Source: Cellulomonas sp. NS3
GTDB lineage: Bacteria; Actinomycetota; Actinomycetes; Actinomycetales; Cellulomonadaceae
Length of the DNA: 64,000 nucleotides
NCBI RefSeq assembly: GCF_024757985.1
Contig: NZ_CP103289.1
Location: 2,914,001-2,978,000, forward strand
Direction of reading: 5' to 3'
Of this stretch, positions 27,992 through 35,976 are shown one piece after another (position 1 is the first letter of the stretch; each line of letters opens with the position of its first letter). Below the pieces are notes generated by a model. That model searched no databases, was not told the DNA's origin, and saw nothing but the letters and a program-made list of their open reading frames with translations. Made by a program: the position numbers and the translations under genes.

Positions 27992-28375
27992 TCAGACGTC
28001 GACGCGGTACCCGAGCGTGAGCTCGTCGCCCGCGACCCCGCGGATGCCCCAGCTCGCGGGCGGGCTCTCCAGGACGACGACCTCGAGGTCGTCGGCGTCG
28101 AGCCCGAGCGCGGGCGCCACGTCGTCGAAGAACGCGGCGATCAGCGCGCGTCGGGCGGCGGGGCTGCGCCCGGTGAAGCACACGATCTCGACGACCAGGT
28201 AGGCGGGCGAGCGCGGTGCGACGAGGTCCTCGGCGTCGAGCAGCAGGAACCGGTGGAAGCGCTTGTCCTCGGGCAGCTGCCATGCGCCGACGAGCGCGGC
28301 GTGCACCGCGTCGGACACCTCGCGCCGCCGGGGCGCCCAGACGTCGCGGCGTCCGTAGATCTTGACCTGAGCCAT
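27992..28375 (-). CDS. Tautomerase-family protein lacking Pro-1
   Basis: A 127-residue protein that fits the Tautomerase_2 family: MAQVKIYG at the start, a middle RFLLLDAEDLVAP, then VEIVCFTGRSPAARRALIAAFFDDVAPAL. Tautomerases use an N-terminal proline as catalytic base. Here the residue after Met is Ala and no nearby start would expose a proline, so ordinary tautomerase chemistry is doubtful. Encoded between rnpB and yaaA, divergent from yaaA. Confidence 0.78.
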   Translation of the reverse strand: MAQVKIYGRRDVWAPRRREVSDAVHAALVGAWQLPEDKRFHRFLLLDAEDLVAPRSPAYLVVEIVCFTGRSPAARRALIAAFFDDVAPALGLDADDLEVVVLESPPASWGIRGVAGDELTLGYRVDV

Positions 28376-28443
28376 GAGCCACCTCCGGGTCGCGGCCGCG
28401 CAGCGCGTCGTCGCTCGCGGTGCGGGCAGCCTAGAGTCTTCGG

Positions 28444-29226
28444 GTGCTCGTGCTCCTGCCGCCCTCGGAGGGCAAGACCGCGCCGGCGCGCGGCCCGGCC
28501 CTCGACCTCGACGCCCTCTCCTCCCCCGAGCTCGGGCCGGTGCGCCGGAAGGTGCTCGACGCGCTCGTCGAGGTGAGTGCGCGACCCGACGCGACGGCCG
28601 TCCTCGGCGCGGGGGCGTCGCTCGCGGGCGAGGTGGCGCGCAACGTGAGGCTGCGCGAGGCGCCGACGGCACGTGCGTCCCGCGTGTACACGGGCGTCCT
28701 GTACGCCGCGGCCGGTCTCGACGACCTCCCGCGCCGGGCGCGCGAGCGCTCGACCCGGACCGTGCGGACCGTCTCCGCGCTCTGGGGGCTCGTCTCCCCG
28801 GCCGACCGCATCCCGGCGTACCGGCTCTCGATGGGCACGGACCTGCCCGGCGTCGGTCCGCTCGCCCCCGCCTGGCGCGACCCGCTCGCCGCCGAGCTCG
28901 ACACCGCCGCCCGAGAGCGGCTCGTCGTGGACTGCCGCTCGGCGGCGTACCTGGCGGCGTGGCGCCCGCCCGCGGACGCGGACTGGGTGCAGGTACGCGT
29001 CCTGCGCGAGCTCGACGGCCTGCGGTCCGTCGTCTCCCACAACGCCAAGCACACGCGCGGCGTGCTCACGCGCCACCTGCTCGTGCGGCCCGGACGCGAG
29101 CCCCGCGACGCCGAGCAGCTCGCGGCGGCGGCCGCGGAGCTCCTGGCCGACGGCACGCTGCTCGACGTGGAGCTCGGCGCGCGTCCCCGCGCCGGCGCCC
29201 GCGTGCTCTCGCTGGTCGTGCGCTGA
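28444..29226 (+). CDS. yaaA: Peroxide stress protein YaaA (DUF328)
   Basis: A 260-residue YaaA homologue with MLVLLPPSEGKT at the N-terminus, the central TVSALWGLVSPADRIPAYRLSMG and VVSHNAKHTRGVLTRHLL. In E. coli the protein limits intracellular iron and DNA damage during peroxide stress. TAGAGT (28432-28437) ends 6 nt before the GTG. A tandem repeat begins inside the stop codon. Confidence 0.93.
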   Translation: MLVLLPPSEGKTAPARGPALDLDALSSPELGPVRRKVLDALVEVSARPDATAVLGAGASLAGEVARNVRLREAPTARASRVYTGVLYAAAGLDDLPRRARERSTRTVRTVSALWGLVSPADRIPAYRLSMGTDLPGVGPLAPAWRDPLAAELDTAARERLVVDCRSAAYLAAWRPPADADWVQVRVLRELDGLRSVVSHNAKHTRGVLTRHLLVRPGREPRDAEQLAAAAAELLADGTLLDVELGARPRAGARVLSLVVR

Positions 29227-29355
29227 CGCACGCCGGGCGGCCGTGCGCCGACGCACGCCGGGCGGCCGTGCGCCGACGCACGCCGGGTGCGCCGACGCAC
29301 GCCGGGCGGCCGTGCACTGACGCAGGCCGGGTGGTCGTGCGCTGACGCAGGCCGG
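29225..29355. repeat. Tandem 25-bp hairpin repeat, about five and a half units
   Basis: Units start at 29225, 29250, 29275 (a 19-bp short unit), 29294, 29319 and 29344 (partial). The consensus begins GACGCACGCCGGGCGGCCG and ends TGCGCC. Within a unit GCACG and CGTGC can pair around CCGGGCGGC, so each unit is a small hairpin. It begins at the yaaA stop codon and fills the gap between two convergent genes, a terminator position. Unit divergence increases toward the right. Confidence 0.88.
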
Positions 29356-29381
29356 AGGCCGGACCCCGGGGCGCGGCGACG

Positions 29382-30605
29382 TCAGCGCGCGGGCGCCCAG
29401 CCCTCGCTCGGTGCGCCGGCGACGGCGACCTCGGTCCGCCCGTCCTCGAACAGGCGCACGATGCTCACGGACGCGGGCGCGACGCGGAGCTGGCTCCACG
29501 CCGACGGCTGCGCGCGCATCGCGAGCCCGAGCGCCGCGCGGATCGCGACCGCGTGGCTGACGACGACGACGGTCCGGTCGACCCCGCCCGCGAGCAGCGC
29601 GTCGAGCCCGCCCTGGATGCGGCGGCCGACGTCCTCGATCGACTCCCCGTCCGGCGGCCGGACGTCGGCGCGCGTGTGCCAGGGCACGAGCATGCCGGGC
29701 CAGCGTTCCTCGATCTGCTCCGCGGTGAGCCCCTGCCAGGCGCCGAAGTCGGCCTCCCGGAACGCCGGCTCGGTGCGCACGGGCAGTCCGAGCCGGCGTG
29801 CGACGACCGCCGCGGTCTCCTGCGTGCGCACCATCGGCGAGGCGAGCAGCTCGCTCGGGTACGGGATGTCGCCCCACAGGTCACGGCCGACCCGCCGAAC
29901 GAGCTCCGCCGCCGCCGCGGCCTGGTCGCGCCCGTGCTCGTTGAGCGACGGCCCCGGCTCGGAGGAGCCCGAGTAGCCCCGGGAGACGGTCATGGTCGTC
30001 TCGCCGTGGCGCACGAGCACGACCGTGACGGGCTGGTCGTCGTCGAAGCGGACGGCCGCGCCGGACGGGCGCGGGCGCCGCGCGGGGACGCCGTCACCGA
30101 CGGGCGCCGGTGCGGCCGGCAGCCCCGGGGAGGGCGCGTCGGGGGTCGGCCCGGGGTCCCGCGAGACGGGGCCGCGCGTGTCCATCGCCTCGTTCGCCAG
30201 CGCGTCGGCCGCGGAGTTCTCGGCGCGGGGCACCCACGTGTACGTCACCTGCGCGCGCGGGAGCACCTCGGCCGCGCGCCGGGCGAGGCGGCGCATGTCC
30301 TCGTGCTTGAGCTGCCAGCGCCCCGACATCTGCTCGACGACGAGCCGCGAGTCCATCCGCACCTCGACGAGCGCGGCGGGGTCGATCTGCGCGGCCGCCT
30401 CGAGCCCGGCGACGAGCCCCGAGTACTCGGCGACGTTGTTCGTCGTGACGCCGAGGTGGTCGGCGCGCTCGGCGAGCACCTGCCCGGTGGACGCGTCACG
30501 GACGAGGGCGCCGTACCCGGCGGGCCCCGGGTTGCCGCGCGACCCCCCGTCCGCCTCGACGACGAGCCGGCGGGGCGAGCCCGCGGCGCCGCCCGTCGAC
30601 GTCAT
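29382..30605 (-). CDS. Bifunctional RNase HI / histidine phosphatase (Rv2228c type)
   Basis: A 407-residue fusion. The RNase H domain (residues about 12-140) has VEADGGSRGNPGPAGYGALV, the catalytic Glu in NNVAEYSGLVAGLEAA, and MDSRLVVEQMSGRWQLKH. The histidine phosphatase domain from about residue 190 starts VTVVLVRHGETTMTVSRGYSG (RHGE) and ends with VVSHAVAIRAAL. Mycobacterial homologues remove RNA:DNA hybrids and act as an alpha-ribazole phosphatase-like enzyme. A 50-residue Pro-rich linker joins the domains. It overlaps the upstream gene by ATGA. Confidence 0.95.
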   Translation of the reverse strand: MTSTGGAAGSPRRLVVEADGGSRGNPGPAGYGALVRDASTGQVLAERADHLGVTTNNVAEYSGLVAGLEAAAQIDPAALVEVRMDSRLVVEQMSGRWQLKHEDMRRLARRAAEVLPRAQVTYTWVPRAENSAADALANEAMDTRGPVSRDPGPTPDAPSPGLPAAPAPVGDGVPARRPRPSGAAVRFDDDQPVTVVLVRHGETTMTVSRGYSGSSEPGPSLNEHGRDQAAAAAELVRRVGRDLWGDIPYPSELLASPMVRTQETAAVVARRLGLPVRTEPAFREADFGAWQGLTAEQIEERWPGMLVPWHTRADVRPPDGESIEDVGRRIQGGLDALLAGGVDRTVVVVSHAVAIRAALGLAMRAQPSAWSQLRVAPASVSIVRLFEDGRTEVAVAGAPSEGWAPAR

Positions 30606-31345
30606 CAGAAGGCGTCCTCACCGCGCACGAGGATGCGCCCGGAGTCCTCGCAGTACACGATCTCCTCGGGCGGGAGCGCCTTGATGCGCGCGAGCTCGGT
30701 CCCGGGCACCTGGAGCCCGCTGCCCTCGGACCGGCCGCGCCGCAGCGCCGCGACCGCCACGCCGCCGAGCCGGCCGCGCAGCCGCTCGTAGAGCGCCAGG
30801 AGCTTCTCGTCGAGCGGCGACGCGAGCTCGGCACGCTGCACGGCGACCTTCTCGGCCTCGGCGTCGAGCTCGGCGAACGCGGCGTCGCGCTCAGCGACGA
30901 GCTCGGCCTTCTGCGCGACGACCTCGGCGTGCGCGGACGTCAGCCCGGCGAGGGCCGACTCGTGCGCCTCGAGCCGCTCCATGACCTCGAGCTCGACCTC
31001 CTCGAGCTCGTCCTGCCGGCGCGCGAGCGACGCGAGCTCGCTCTGCAGCGCCTGGAGGTCCTTCGGGCTCCCGGACCCGGAGTCGAGCCGCGCCTGGTCG
31101 CGCGCCGCACGGGTGCGGACCTGCTCGACGTCGGTCTCGGCCTTGGTGACCTCGCGGCGCAGGTCGCTCGCGGCGGTGCGGGAGGCGACGAGCGCGGTGT
31201 CGAGGTCGGCGAGGCGGCTGTCGACCTCGGCGAGCCGGGCCAGGACCGGGTGGGTGCGCTTGCGGTGCGCGATCTGGTCGAGCCGCGTGTCGAGCTGCTG
31301 CAGGTCGAGGAGCCTGCGCTGGTCCTCGGGGGGTGCGGTGGTCAC
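30605..31345 (-). CDS. Coiled-coil protein of the zinc-ribbon (Rv2229c/CT398) family with lost cysteines
   Basis: A 246-residue protein. Residues about 5-180 are heptad-rich coiled coil (LLDLQQLDTRLDQIAHRKR through EKVAVQRAELASPL). The C-terminal knuckle, which in homologues holds four zinc cysteines, keeps only one: RRGRSEGSGLQVPG and VYCEDSGRILVR. The family is thought to be a chaperone or scaffold and regularly sits between Nif3 and RNase HI genes. It overlaps both neighbours by four bases, so the three genes form one operon. Confidence 0.9.
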   Translation of the reverse strand: MTTAPPEDQRRLLDLQQLDTRLDQIAHRKRTHPVLARLAEVDSRLADLDTALVASRTAASDLRREVTKAETDVEQVRTRAARDQARLDSGSGSPKDLQALQSELASLARRQDELEEVELEVMERLEAHESALAGLTSAHAEVVAQKAELVAERDAAFAELDAEAEKVAVQRAELASPLDEKLLALYERLRGRLGGVAVAALRRGRSEGSGLQVPGTELARIKALPPEEIVYCEDSGRILVRGEDAF

Positions 31346-32556
31346 GGGGCGGTTCCTTCCGACGACGGGGGGCGGTCCGGGCTCGGGACCCGGCCGGACC
31401 ACGGATCGGTGCGCAGCGTGCTGACCCTGGTCTCCACCGTAGCGCCGGCGGCGAGGGCGTCCGCGCGCAGGTCGGCGGCGGCGCGCTCGAGCCACGGCCA
31501 CTCGGAGGCGAAGTGCGCGACGTCGACGAGGTACGGGGTCGCGGGCGTGCCCGGCGCGGCCTCGAACTCGGCGCGCTCCCGCAGCTCCGACGCGGGGTGG
31601 TGACGCAGGTCGGCGGTGAGGTAGGCGTCGACGCCGGCCGCGCGCACGGCGTCGAACAGCGAGTCGCCCGACCCTCCGAGGACCGCGACGCGCTCGACCG
31701 TGCCGTCCGGGTCGCCCGCGAAGCGCACGCCCTGCGCGGTCGCCGGCAGCGCCTGCGCGACGAGCTCCGCGAGGCCCCGCAGCGTCGTCGGCCCGGGCAG
31801 GCGCCCGACGCGACCGAGCCCCGTCGCGCCGTCCTCGCGCGCGAGCTCGAGCACGTCGAACGCGACCTCCTCGTACGGGTGCGCCGCGCGCATCGCCGCG
31901 GTCACGGCACGGCGCAGACGGCGGGGCGCGACCATCTCGACGCGCGCCTCGACGACGGTCGTGACCTCGCCCCGGCGGCCGACCGCGGGGTCGGCCCGCT
32001 CGGACGGGGTGAACGTGCCCTCCCCCGTGGTCCGCCACGCGCAGCGGCTGTACTCCCCGATCGCGCCGGCCCCCGCGGCCGCGAGCGCGTCGACGAGCCG
32101 CTCGGCGTTCGCGACGGGGACGAACACGACGTGCTTGTCGAGCGCCTCGACGGGCTGGGCGACGAGCGGCACCTGGTCGACGAGCCCGACGGCGTCGGCG
32201 AGCGCCTCGGCGACCCCGCCGTGCGCGGCGTCGGCGTTGGTGTGCGCGACGTGCAGCGCGATGCCCGACCGCACGAGCCGGTGGACCAGCGCGCCCTTGA
32301 ACGTCGTCGCGGCGACCGAGGTCACCGGGCGCAGCAGCAGCGGGTGGTGCACGAGCACGAGGTCGGCGCCCCAGGCGACGGCCTCGTCGACGACCGCGGC
32401 GACCGGGTCGACGGCGAGCAGCACCTTGCGCACCGGTTGGCGCGGGTCGCCCGTCACGAGCCCGACGGCGTCCCACGACTCGGCGGTCCCGGGCGGGTAG
32501 CGGCGCTCCAGGAGCCGCACGACCTCGGCGAGGGGCAGGGCGTCGTCGCGGGTCAC
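31342..32556 (-). CDS. Nif3-like dinuclear metal centre protein
   Basis: A 404-residue Nif3/DUF34 protein. Metal-binding blocks are LVLVHHPLLLRPVTSV, ALHVAHTNADAAHGGV and, near the C-terminus, VDVAHFASEWPWLERAAADL. The large middle insert carries the GTP cyclohydrolase-like ferredoxin fold typical of long bacterial forms. The biochemical role is unsettled. GTG start; TAGCGT (32569-32564, minus) ends 7 nt upstream and drives the three-gene operon. Confidence 0.93.
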   Translation of the reverse strand: MTRDDALPLAEVVRLLERRYPPGTAESWDAVGLVTGDPRQPVRKVLLAVDPVAAVVDEAVAWGADLVLVHHPLLLRPVTSVAATTFKGALVHRLVRSGIALHVAHTNADAAHGGVAEALADAVGLVDQVPLVAQPVEALDKHVVFVPVANAERLVDALAAAGAGAIGEYSRCAWRTTGEGTFTPSERADPAVGRRGEVTTVVEARVEMVAPRRLRRAVTAAMRAAHPYEEVAFDVLELAREDGATGLGRVGRLPGPTTLRGLAELVAQALPATAQGVRFAGDPDGTVERVAVLGGSGDSLFDAVRAAGVDAYLTADLRHHPASELRERAEFEAAPGTPATPYLVDVAHFASEWPWLERAAADLRADALAAGATVETRVSTLRTDPWSGRVPSPDRPPSSEGTAP

Positions 32557-32566
32557 GGACGGAACG

Positions 32567-33475
32567 CTACCCGCCGGGACGCCGCTCGCCGAGCACCGTG
32601 ACGGCGTCCCCGACCGCGACCCGGCCCGTGGTCACGGGGACCATCCGCACGCCGAACCACACCTTGCCGTCCCAGCGCCGGTGCCTCGCGAGCGTGCGCA
32701 GCGGCTCCTGCCCGCGCACGAGGGTCGTCGGGTCGACCGTCGTCATGACGCACCGGTCGCAGTGCTCCGCGAACCGCAGCTCGACGTCGCCGACCCGGAT
32801 GCCGGGCCACGCGTCCTCCGCGAACGGCTCGACGTCGCCGTCGACCACGAGGTTGGGCCGGAAGCGCTCCATCGCGAGCGGCGCGTGCGGGGCGGCGCTC
32901 CCGGCGGCGGCACCCCGGCCCTCGTCGACACCGGCCGTCGCGGGGGCGGGGCGCCCGGGGACGGTGCGCGCCGGTGCCGTGGCGACCCACGCGTCGAGCC
33001 GGCGCAGCGACGCCACGACCGTGACCAGCACGGGGCCGTCGTCCGCGAGGCTCAGGACGTCGCCCGGGCGGCCGCCGTGGGCCGGGTCGACCGGGCGCCG
33101 CGCCGGCTCGTCCTGCCACACGAGCCGCACGTCGAGCCCGAGCACAGCCCGCAACCACGCGTCGGCGTCGGGCCCCGCCGCCCGCACGCGGCGGACGCGG
33201 GACAGGCCCACGGCCACCGGACGCCCGTCGAGGGGCGGCGCGACGGGCAGGTCGTCGCGCCCCGGGTGGCTCAGCACGACCCCGCCCCCGGGGGACGTCC
33301 GCGCGCTCACCCCGAGCAGCCCGGGGTGCCGCCGTGCGGTGACCGCAGCACCCTCGGGGTCGACGAGCATCCACCGGCGGTCGCCGCGCAGGCCCGCGCG
33401 CTCGACCTCGGCCGCCGCGACGGGCTGGCCGCGCAACGACTTCACGGGGTGGACGGTCAGGGCCGCGACGTGCAC
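32567..33475 (-). CDS. MOSC domain-containing protein (mARC/YcbX-like)
   Basis: A 302-residue protein with an N-terminal MOSC_N beta-barrel (VAALTVHPVKSLRGQPVAAAEVERAGLRGDRRW) and a C-terminal MOSC domain. The latter has RPNLVVDG and the cysteine segment FAEHCDRCVMTTVDP, whose first or second Cys would ligate molybdenum cofactor. Homologues reduce N-hydroxylated compounds. TAGCGT (33487-33482, minus) ends 6 nt before the GTG. Confidence 0.9.
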   Translation of the reverse strand: MHVAALTVHPVKSLRGQPVAAAEVERAGLRGDRRWMLVDPEGAAVTARRHPGLLGVSARTSPGGGVVLSHPGRDDLPVAPPLDGRPVAVGLSRVRRVRAAGPDADAWLRAVLGLDVRLVWQDEPARRPVDPAHGGRPGDVLSLADDGPVLVTVVASLRRLDAWVATAPARTVPGRPAPATAGVDEGRGAAAGSAAPHAPLAMERFRPNLVVDGDVEPFAEDAWPGIRVGDVELRFAEHCDRCVMTTVDPTTLVRGQEPLRTLARHRRWDGKVWFGVRMVPVTTGRVAVGDAVTVLGERRPGG

Positions 33476-33530
33476 CGCGCGACGCTAGCAGGCGGCGCGC
33501 CGCACCCGTCGCCCACCCGTCGCGCGGTCC

Positions 33531-33902
33531 TCACGCGGCCGGAACGCCCGCGAAGGCGATCACCCCGGCGGCGACGCAGAGCGCCAGCATCCCGAGGGCG
33601 TTGACGAACAGGTTCCGGCCGAGGTCGCGCGCCCGCACGTGCATGCCGACGGCGACGACGAAGTACGCGACGAGCGCCCCGCACGTGAGGGCGCCGAGGT
33701 ACGGGACGACGAGACCGAGCACCAGCCCGCCCACCGCGGCCAGCTTGAGCGGCGGCAGGACCCACCACCAGCGCCGCGGGAAGCCGACGTCGTCGAGGCA
33801 CCGGGCCACGAAGGGCACCGGCCGCACGCACGCGGCCGCGTCGACGAGCTGCACCAGCGCGAGCACGAGCACCGGCCAGACGGGGTCGGGCGTGGGCGAC
33901 AT
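33531..33902 (-). CDS. DoxX-like membrane protein
   Basis: A 123-residue protein with four hydrophobic helices (WPVLVLALVQLVDAAACV, LPPLKLAAVGGLVLGLVVPYL, LTCGALVAYFVVAVGMHV, ALGMLALCVAAGVIAFAG). It has the DoxX-like pattern of a conserved Lys in PPLKLAAVGG and the HVRARD turn. The function is unknown. It follows a TetR regulator with an operator-like palindrome between them, so it is probably the regulator's target. Confidence 0.8.
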   Translation of the reverse strand: MSPTPDPVWPVLVLALVQLVDAAACVRPVPFVARCLDDVGFPRRWWWVLPPLKLAAVGGLVLGLVVPYLGALTCGALVAYFVVAVGMHVRARDLGRNLFVNALGMLALCVAAGVIAFAGVPAA

Positions 33903-33926
33903 GGTGGCGCTCCTCTGCGGTCGTCG

Positions 33927-33949
33927 CCATACCGTACCGTATGGTACGG
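33927..33949. promoter_or_regulatory. TetR-type operator before the DoxX-like gene
   Basis: Two overlapping inverted repeats: CCATAC/GTATGG (33927-33932 and 33939-33944) and CCGTACC/GGTACGG (33932-33938 and 33943-33949). They lie 25-47 bp upstream of the DoxX-like start, in promoter position, downstream of the tetR-type gene. Confidence 0.7.
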
Positions 33950-33983
33950 CGGCGCGACCAGAGCAGCCGGGAGCCGACCGCCG

Positions 33984-34559
33984 TCACGCCTCCGGCGCGG
34001 CGTCCCCCTCGGGGACGAGCGGCAGCAGCTGTTCCAGCACCGCCCGCAGCTCCGCCGCACCGACCGGCGGCACCACCACGGCCGCGCCCACGAGAGCGAG
34101 GTACGGCAGCAGCGCCGCGCGGCGCGCCTCCTCGGCCGACCCCGTGTGCGGCCGCCACACCCGCTCCAGGGCCGCCAGGCGGGCGCCGTCGATCCGCGCC
34201 TGGACGGCGCGGGCGTCGTCGTCGGTCGTCGCCCACGCGCGCAGCGCGACGTCGAGCTCCGGCCGGTACAGCCCGGCGGCCGCGGGCTCGACCAGCGCGG
34301 TGAGCCGCGCGAGCACCGACCGGACGTCCCGGGCGTCGGCGGTCTGCGCCACCGCCCGGTCGACCGCCGCCACCGCGAGCCGCTCGACGTGCGCGAGGAG
34401 CGCACGGCGGTACCCGTCGGCGCCGTCGAAGTGGTGGTGGAAGGAGCCCTTGGACAGGCCGAGCCGTGCGGCGATCCGGTCGATCCGCAGCCCTGCGGAC
34501 CCCTCGGCGGCCAGCACGCGCACACCCTCGTCGAGCCACCGGTCGCGCGCGTCTCCCAC
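33984..34559 (-). CDS. TetR/AcrR family transcriptional regulator
   Basis: A 191-residue regulator with a standard TetR helix-turn-helix (GSAGLRIDRIAARLGLSKGSFHHHFDGADGYRRALL) and an all-helical ligand domain. The GTG start has TACGGT (34571-34566, minus) 6 nt upstream. It lies 81 bp upstream of the DoxX-like gene in the same direction, with a double inverted repeat in between. Confidence 0.92.
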   Translation of the reverse strand: MGDARDRWLDEGVRVLAAEGSAGLRIDRIAARLGLSKGSFHHHFDGADGYRRALLAHVERLAVAAVDRAVAQTADARDVRSVLARLTALVEPAAAGLYRPELDVALRAWATTDDDARAVQARIDGARLAALERVWRPHTGSAEEARRAALLPYLALVGAAVVVPPVGAAELRAVLEQLLPLVPEGDAAPEA

Positions 34560-34650
34560 CGGGCGACCGTACCCCGCGCCACGTGGCCGCCGGCGACGAC
34601 GGCCCGCACGCGGCGCACGCGGGTCGCCCGCAGCCGTCCGGACGAAGGGG

Positions 34651-34724
34651 TGGGCCCGGCCGGTTTCGAACCGGCGACCTCCGCGGTGTAAGCGCGGCGC
34701 TCTGACCAGCTGAGCTACAGGCCC
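34651..34724 (-). tRNA. tRNA-Val (anticodon TAC)
   Basis: A 74-nt cloverleaf on the minus strand: acceptor GGGCCTG with CGGGCCC, D-arm GCTCAGCTGGTCAGAGC, anticodon stem CCGCG/CGCGG around loop CTTACAC (anticodon TAC), T-arm GCCGGTTCGAAACCGGC, discriminator A. CCA is not encoded. Confidence 0.95.
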
Positions 34725-34760
34725 CTTGCGACGGGGGCACAGCCTACCCGCCGCGGACCC

Positions 34761-35252
34761 TCAGAAGGGGGCGCCGGGGAGGGCCGCGAGCGCCGTCCGG
34801 TACTCCGCGAGGTCCCGCACGACGCCGCGCGGGTTGCGCACGCACCAGCGGACCACGCCGTCGGCGTCGACGAGGAAGCTCCCCCGCAGCGCGAGCCCGT
34901 GCGCCTCGTCGAACACCCCGTACGCGCGGGCGACCTCGCCGTGCGGCCAGAAGTCGGAGAGCAGCGCGAACGGGTACCCCTCCTGCTCGGCCCACGCGCG
35001 CAGGGAGAACGTCGCGTCGCACGAGACCACGAGCAGCCGGGCGCCGGCGGCCTCGAGCTCGGTCAGGTTGTCGCGGAGCTCGCACAGCTCCTGCGTGCAG
35101 CGCCCGGAGAAGGCGAACGGCACGAAGACGACGAGCACGGGCGCGCCGCGCAGCGCACCGAGGCGCACCGGGGTCCCGTGGGTGTCGTCGAGGGTGAAGT
35201 CCGGCGCCGGGTCACCGACGCCGACGGGCGCGTCGGGCCCGGACGGGCTCAC
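34761..35252 (-). CDS. AhpE-type peroxiredoxin
   Basis: A 163-residue thioredoxin-fold peroxidase. The peroxidatic cysteine is Cys52 in VPFAFSGRCTQELCELRD, with a second Cys five residues on, like mycobacterial AhpE (FTGICTGELC). The usual Thr is Ser. The C-terminal half has the conserved Trp/Arg region SFLVDADGVVRWCV. It reduces hydroperoxides, probably with mycothiol or a thioredoxin-like partner. The GTG start overlaps the upstream DUF3052 stop by four bases. Confidence 0.92.
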   Translation of the reverse strand: MSPSGPDAPVGVGDPAPDFTLDDTHGTPVRLGALRGAPVLVVFVPFAFSGRCTQELCELRDNLTELEAAGARLLVVSCDATFSLRAWAEQEGYPFALLSDFWPHGEVARAYGVFDEAHGLALRGSFLVDADGVVRWCVRNPRGVVRDLAEYRTALAALPGAPF

Positions 35253-35671
35253 TTGCCGCGGCCGCGCGTCCCGAGCCGCGTCGCGGACCAGTCGGAGGCG
35301 ATCGCGAAGGTGCTCGTCGCGTGGAGCCCCGCGGTGGTCGCGGCCTCCTCGATGTCGCCGTGGTCGACGTGACCGGAGCGGCCGGGCTTGGGCGTGAACA
35401 CCCAGATCGAGCCACCGTCGTCCAGCACGGTCTGCGCGTCGACGAGCGAGTCCGTGAGGTCGCCGTCCACCTCGCGCCACCAGATCACGACGGCGTCCGT
35501 GACGTCGTCGTAGTCCTCGTCGACGAGCTCGGTGCCGGTGGCAGCCTCGATCGCTGCGCGCAGGTCGTCGTCGACGTCGTCGTCGTACCCGAACTCCTGG
35601 ATCACCTGACCGGAGGTGAAGCCCAGACGAACCGCTGCCTGCGTGGCCGCGTCGCCCGCGGTGCTTGCCAC
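35249..35671 (-). CDS. DUF3052 family protein
   Basis: A 140-residue actinobacterial protein: AVRLGFTSGQVIQEFGYDDD, an acidic middle, VVIWWREVDGDLTDSLVDA, and a C-terminal SDWSATRLGTRGRGK. In many actinobacteria it lies beside aceE and ahpE, as here. The function is unknown. It forms an operon with the peroxiredoxin (GTGA overlap) and is divergent from aceE. Confidence 0.9.
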   Translation of the reverse strand: MASTAGDAATQAAVRLGFTSGQVIQEFGYDDDVDDDLRAAIEAATGTELVDEDYDDVTDAVVIWWREVDGDLTDSLVDAQTVLDDGGSIWVFTPKPGRSGHVDHGDIEEAATTAGLHATSTFAIASDWSATRLGTRGRGK

Positions 35672-35976
35672 GTGCTGACCGTTCCCTTCCGTCGAGGCCG
35701 CCCAGAGGTGGCGACCTTTCGATTCCGCAAACCGTAGCCCACCGCACCGGGTGACGCCGTGGCAAGGGCCCTGGCAGAACCGGCGTGGCGCGGGTGTCGT
35801 GAGCGTCACGTCCGCCCGAGCGCCCCCGGTGTGACTTTCCGGCCCCGGGAGCAGGACAATGGGTGAACTACCCCGCGCCCGACGGCGCGCACTGCCGCGC
35901 ACGAACGTCGGGAACGGGCCCAGGTGCGCGCAGGGGCCGACCAGGCGCCGCCGCGAACGAGAGGCGAGGAGCGCTG
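35672..35976. other. Divergent intergenic region between DUF3052 and aceE
   Basis: 305 bp holding the promoters of both units. A possible aceE promoter is TGTGAC (35830-35835) and GACAAT (35855-35860), though the 19-bp spacer is long. The aceE frame stays open upstream of the chosen start, but there is no ribosome site for it. I see no convincing operator palindrome. Confidence 0.4.

Noticed and set aside
29225-29355. The tandem repeat as a CRISPR array
   Set aside because: Units are contiguous with no unique spacers, and no cas genes are in the window.
34651-34724. tRNA-Val as a second attachment site
   Set aside because: Both flanks are ordinary chromosomal genes and no repeat of the tRNA end was seen nearby.
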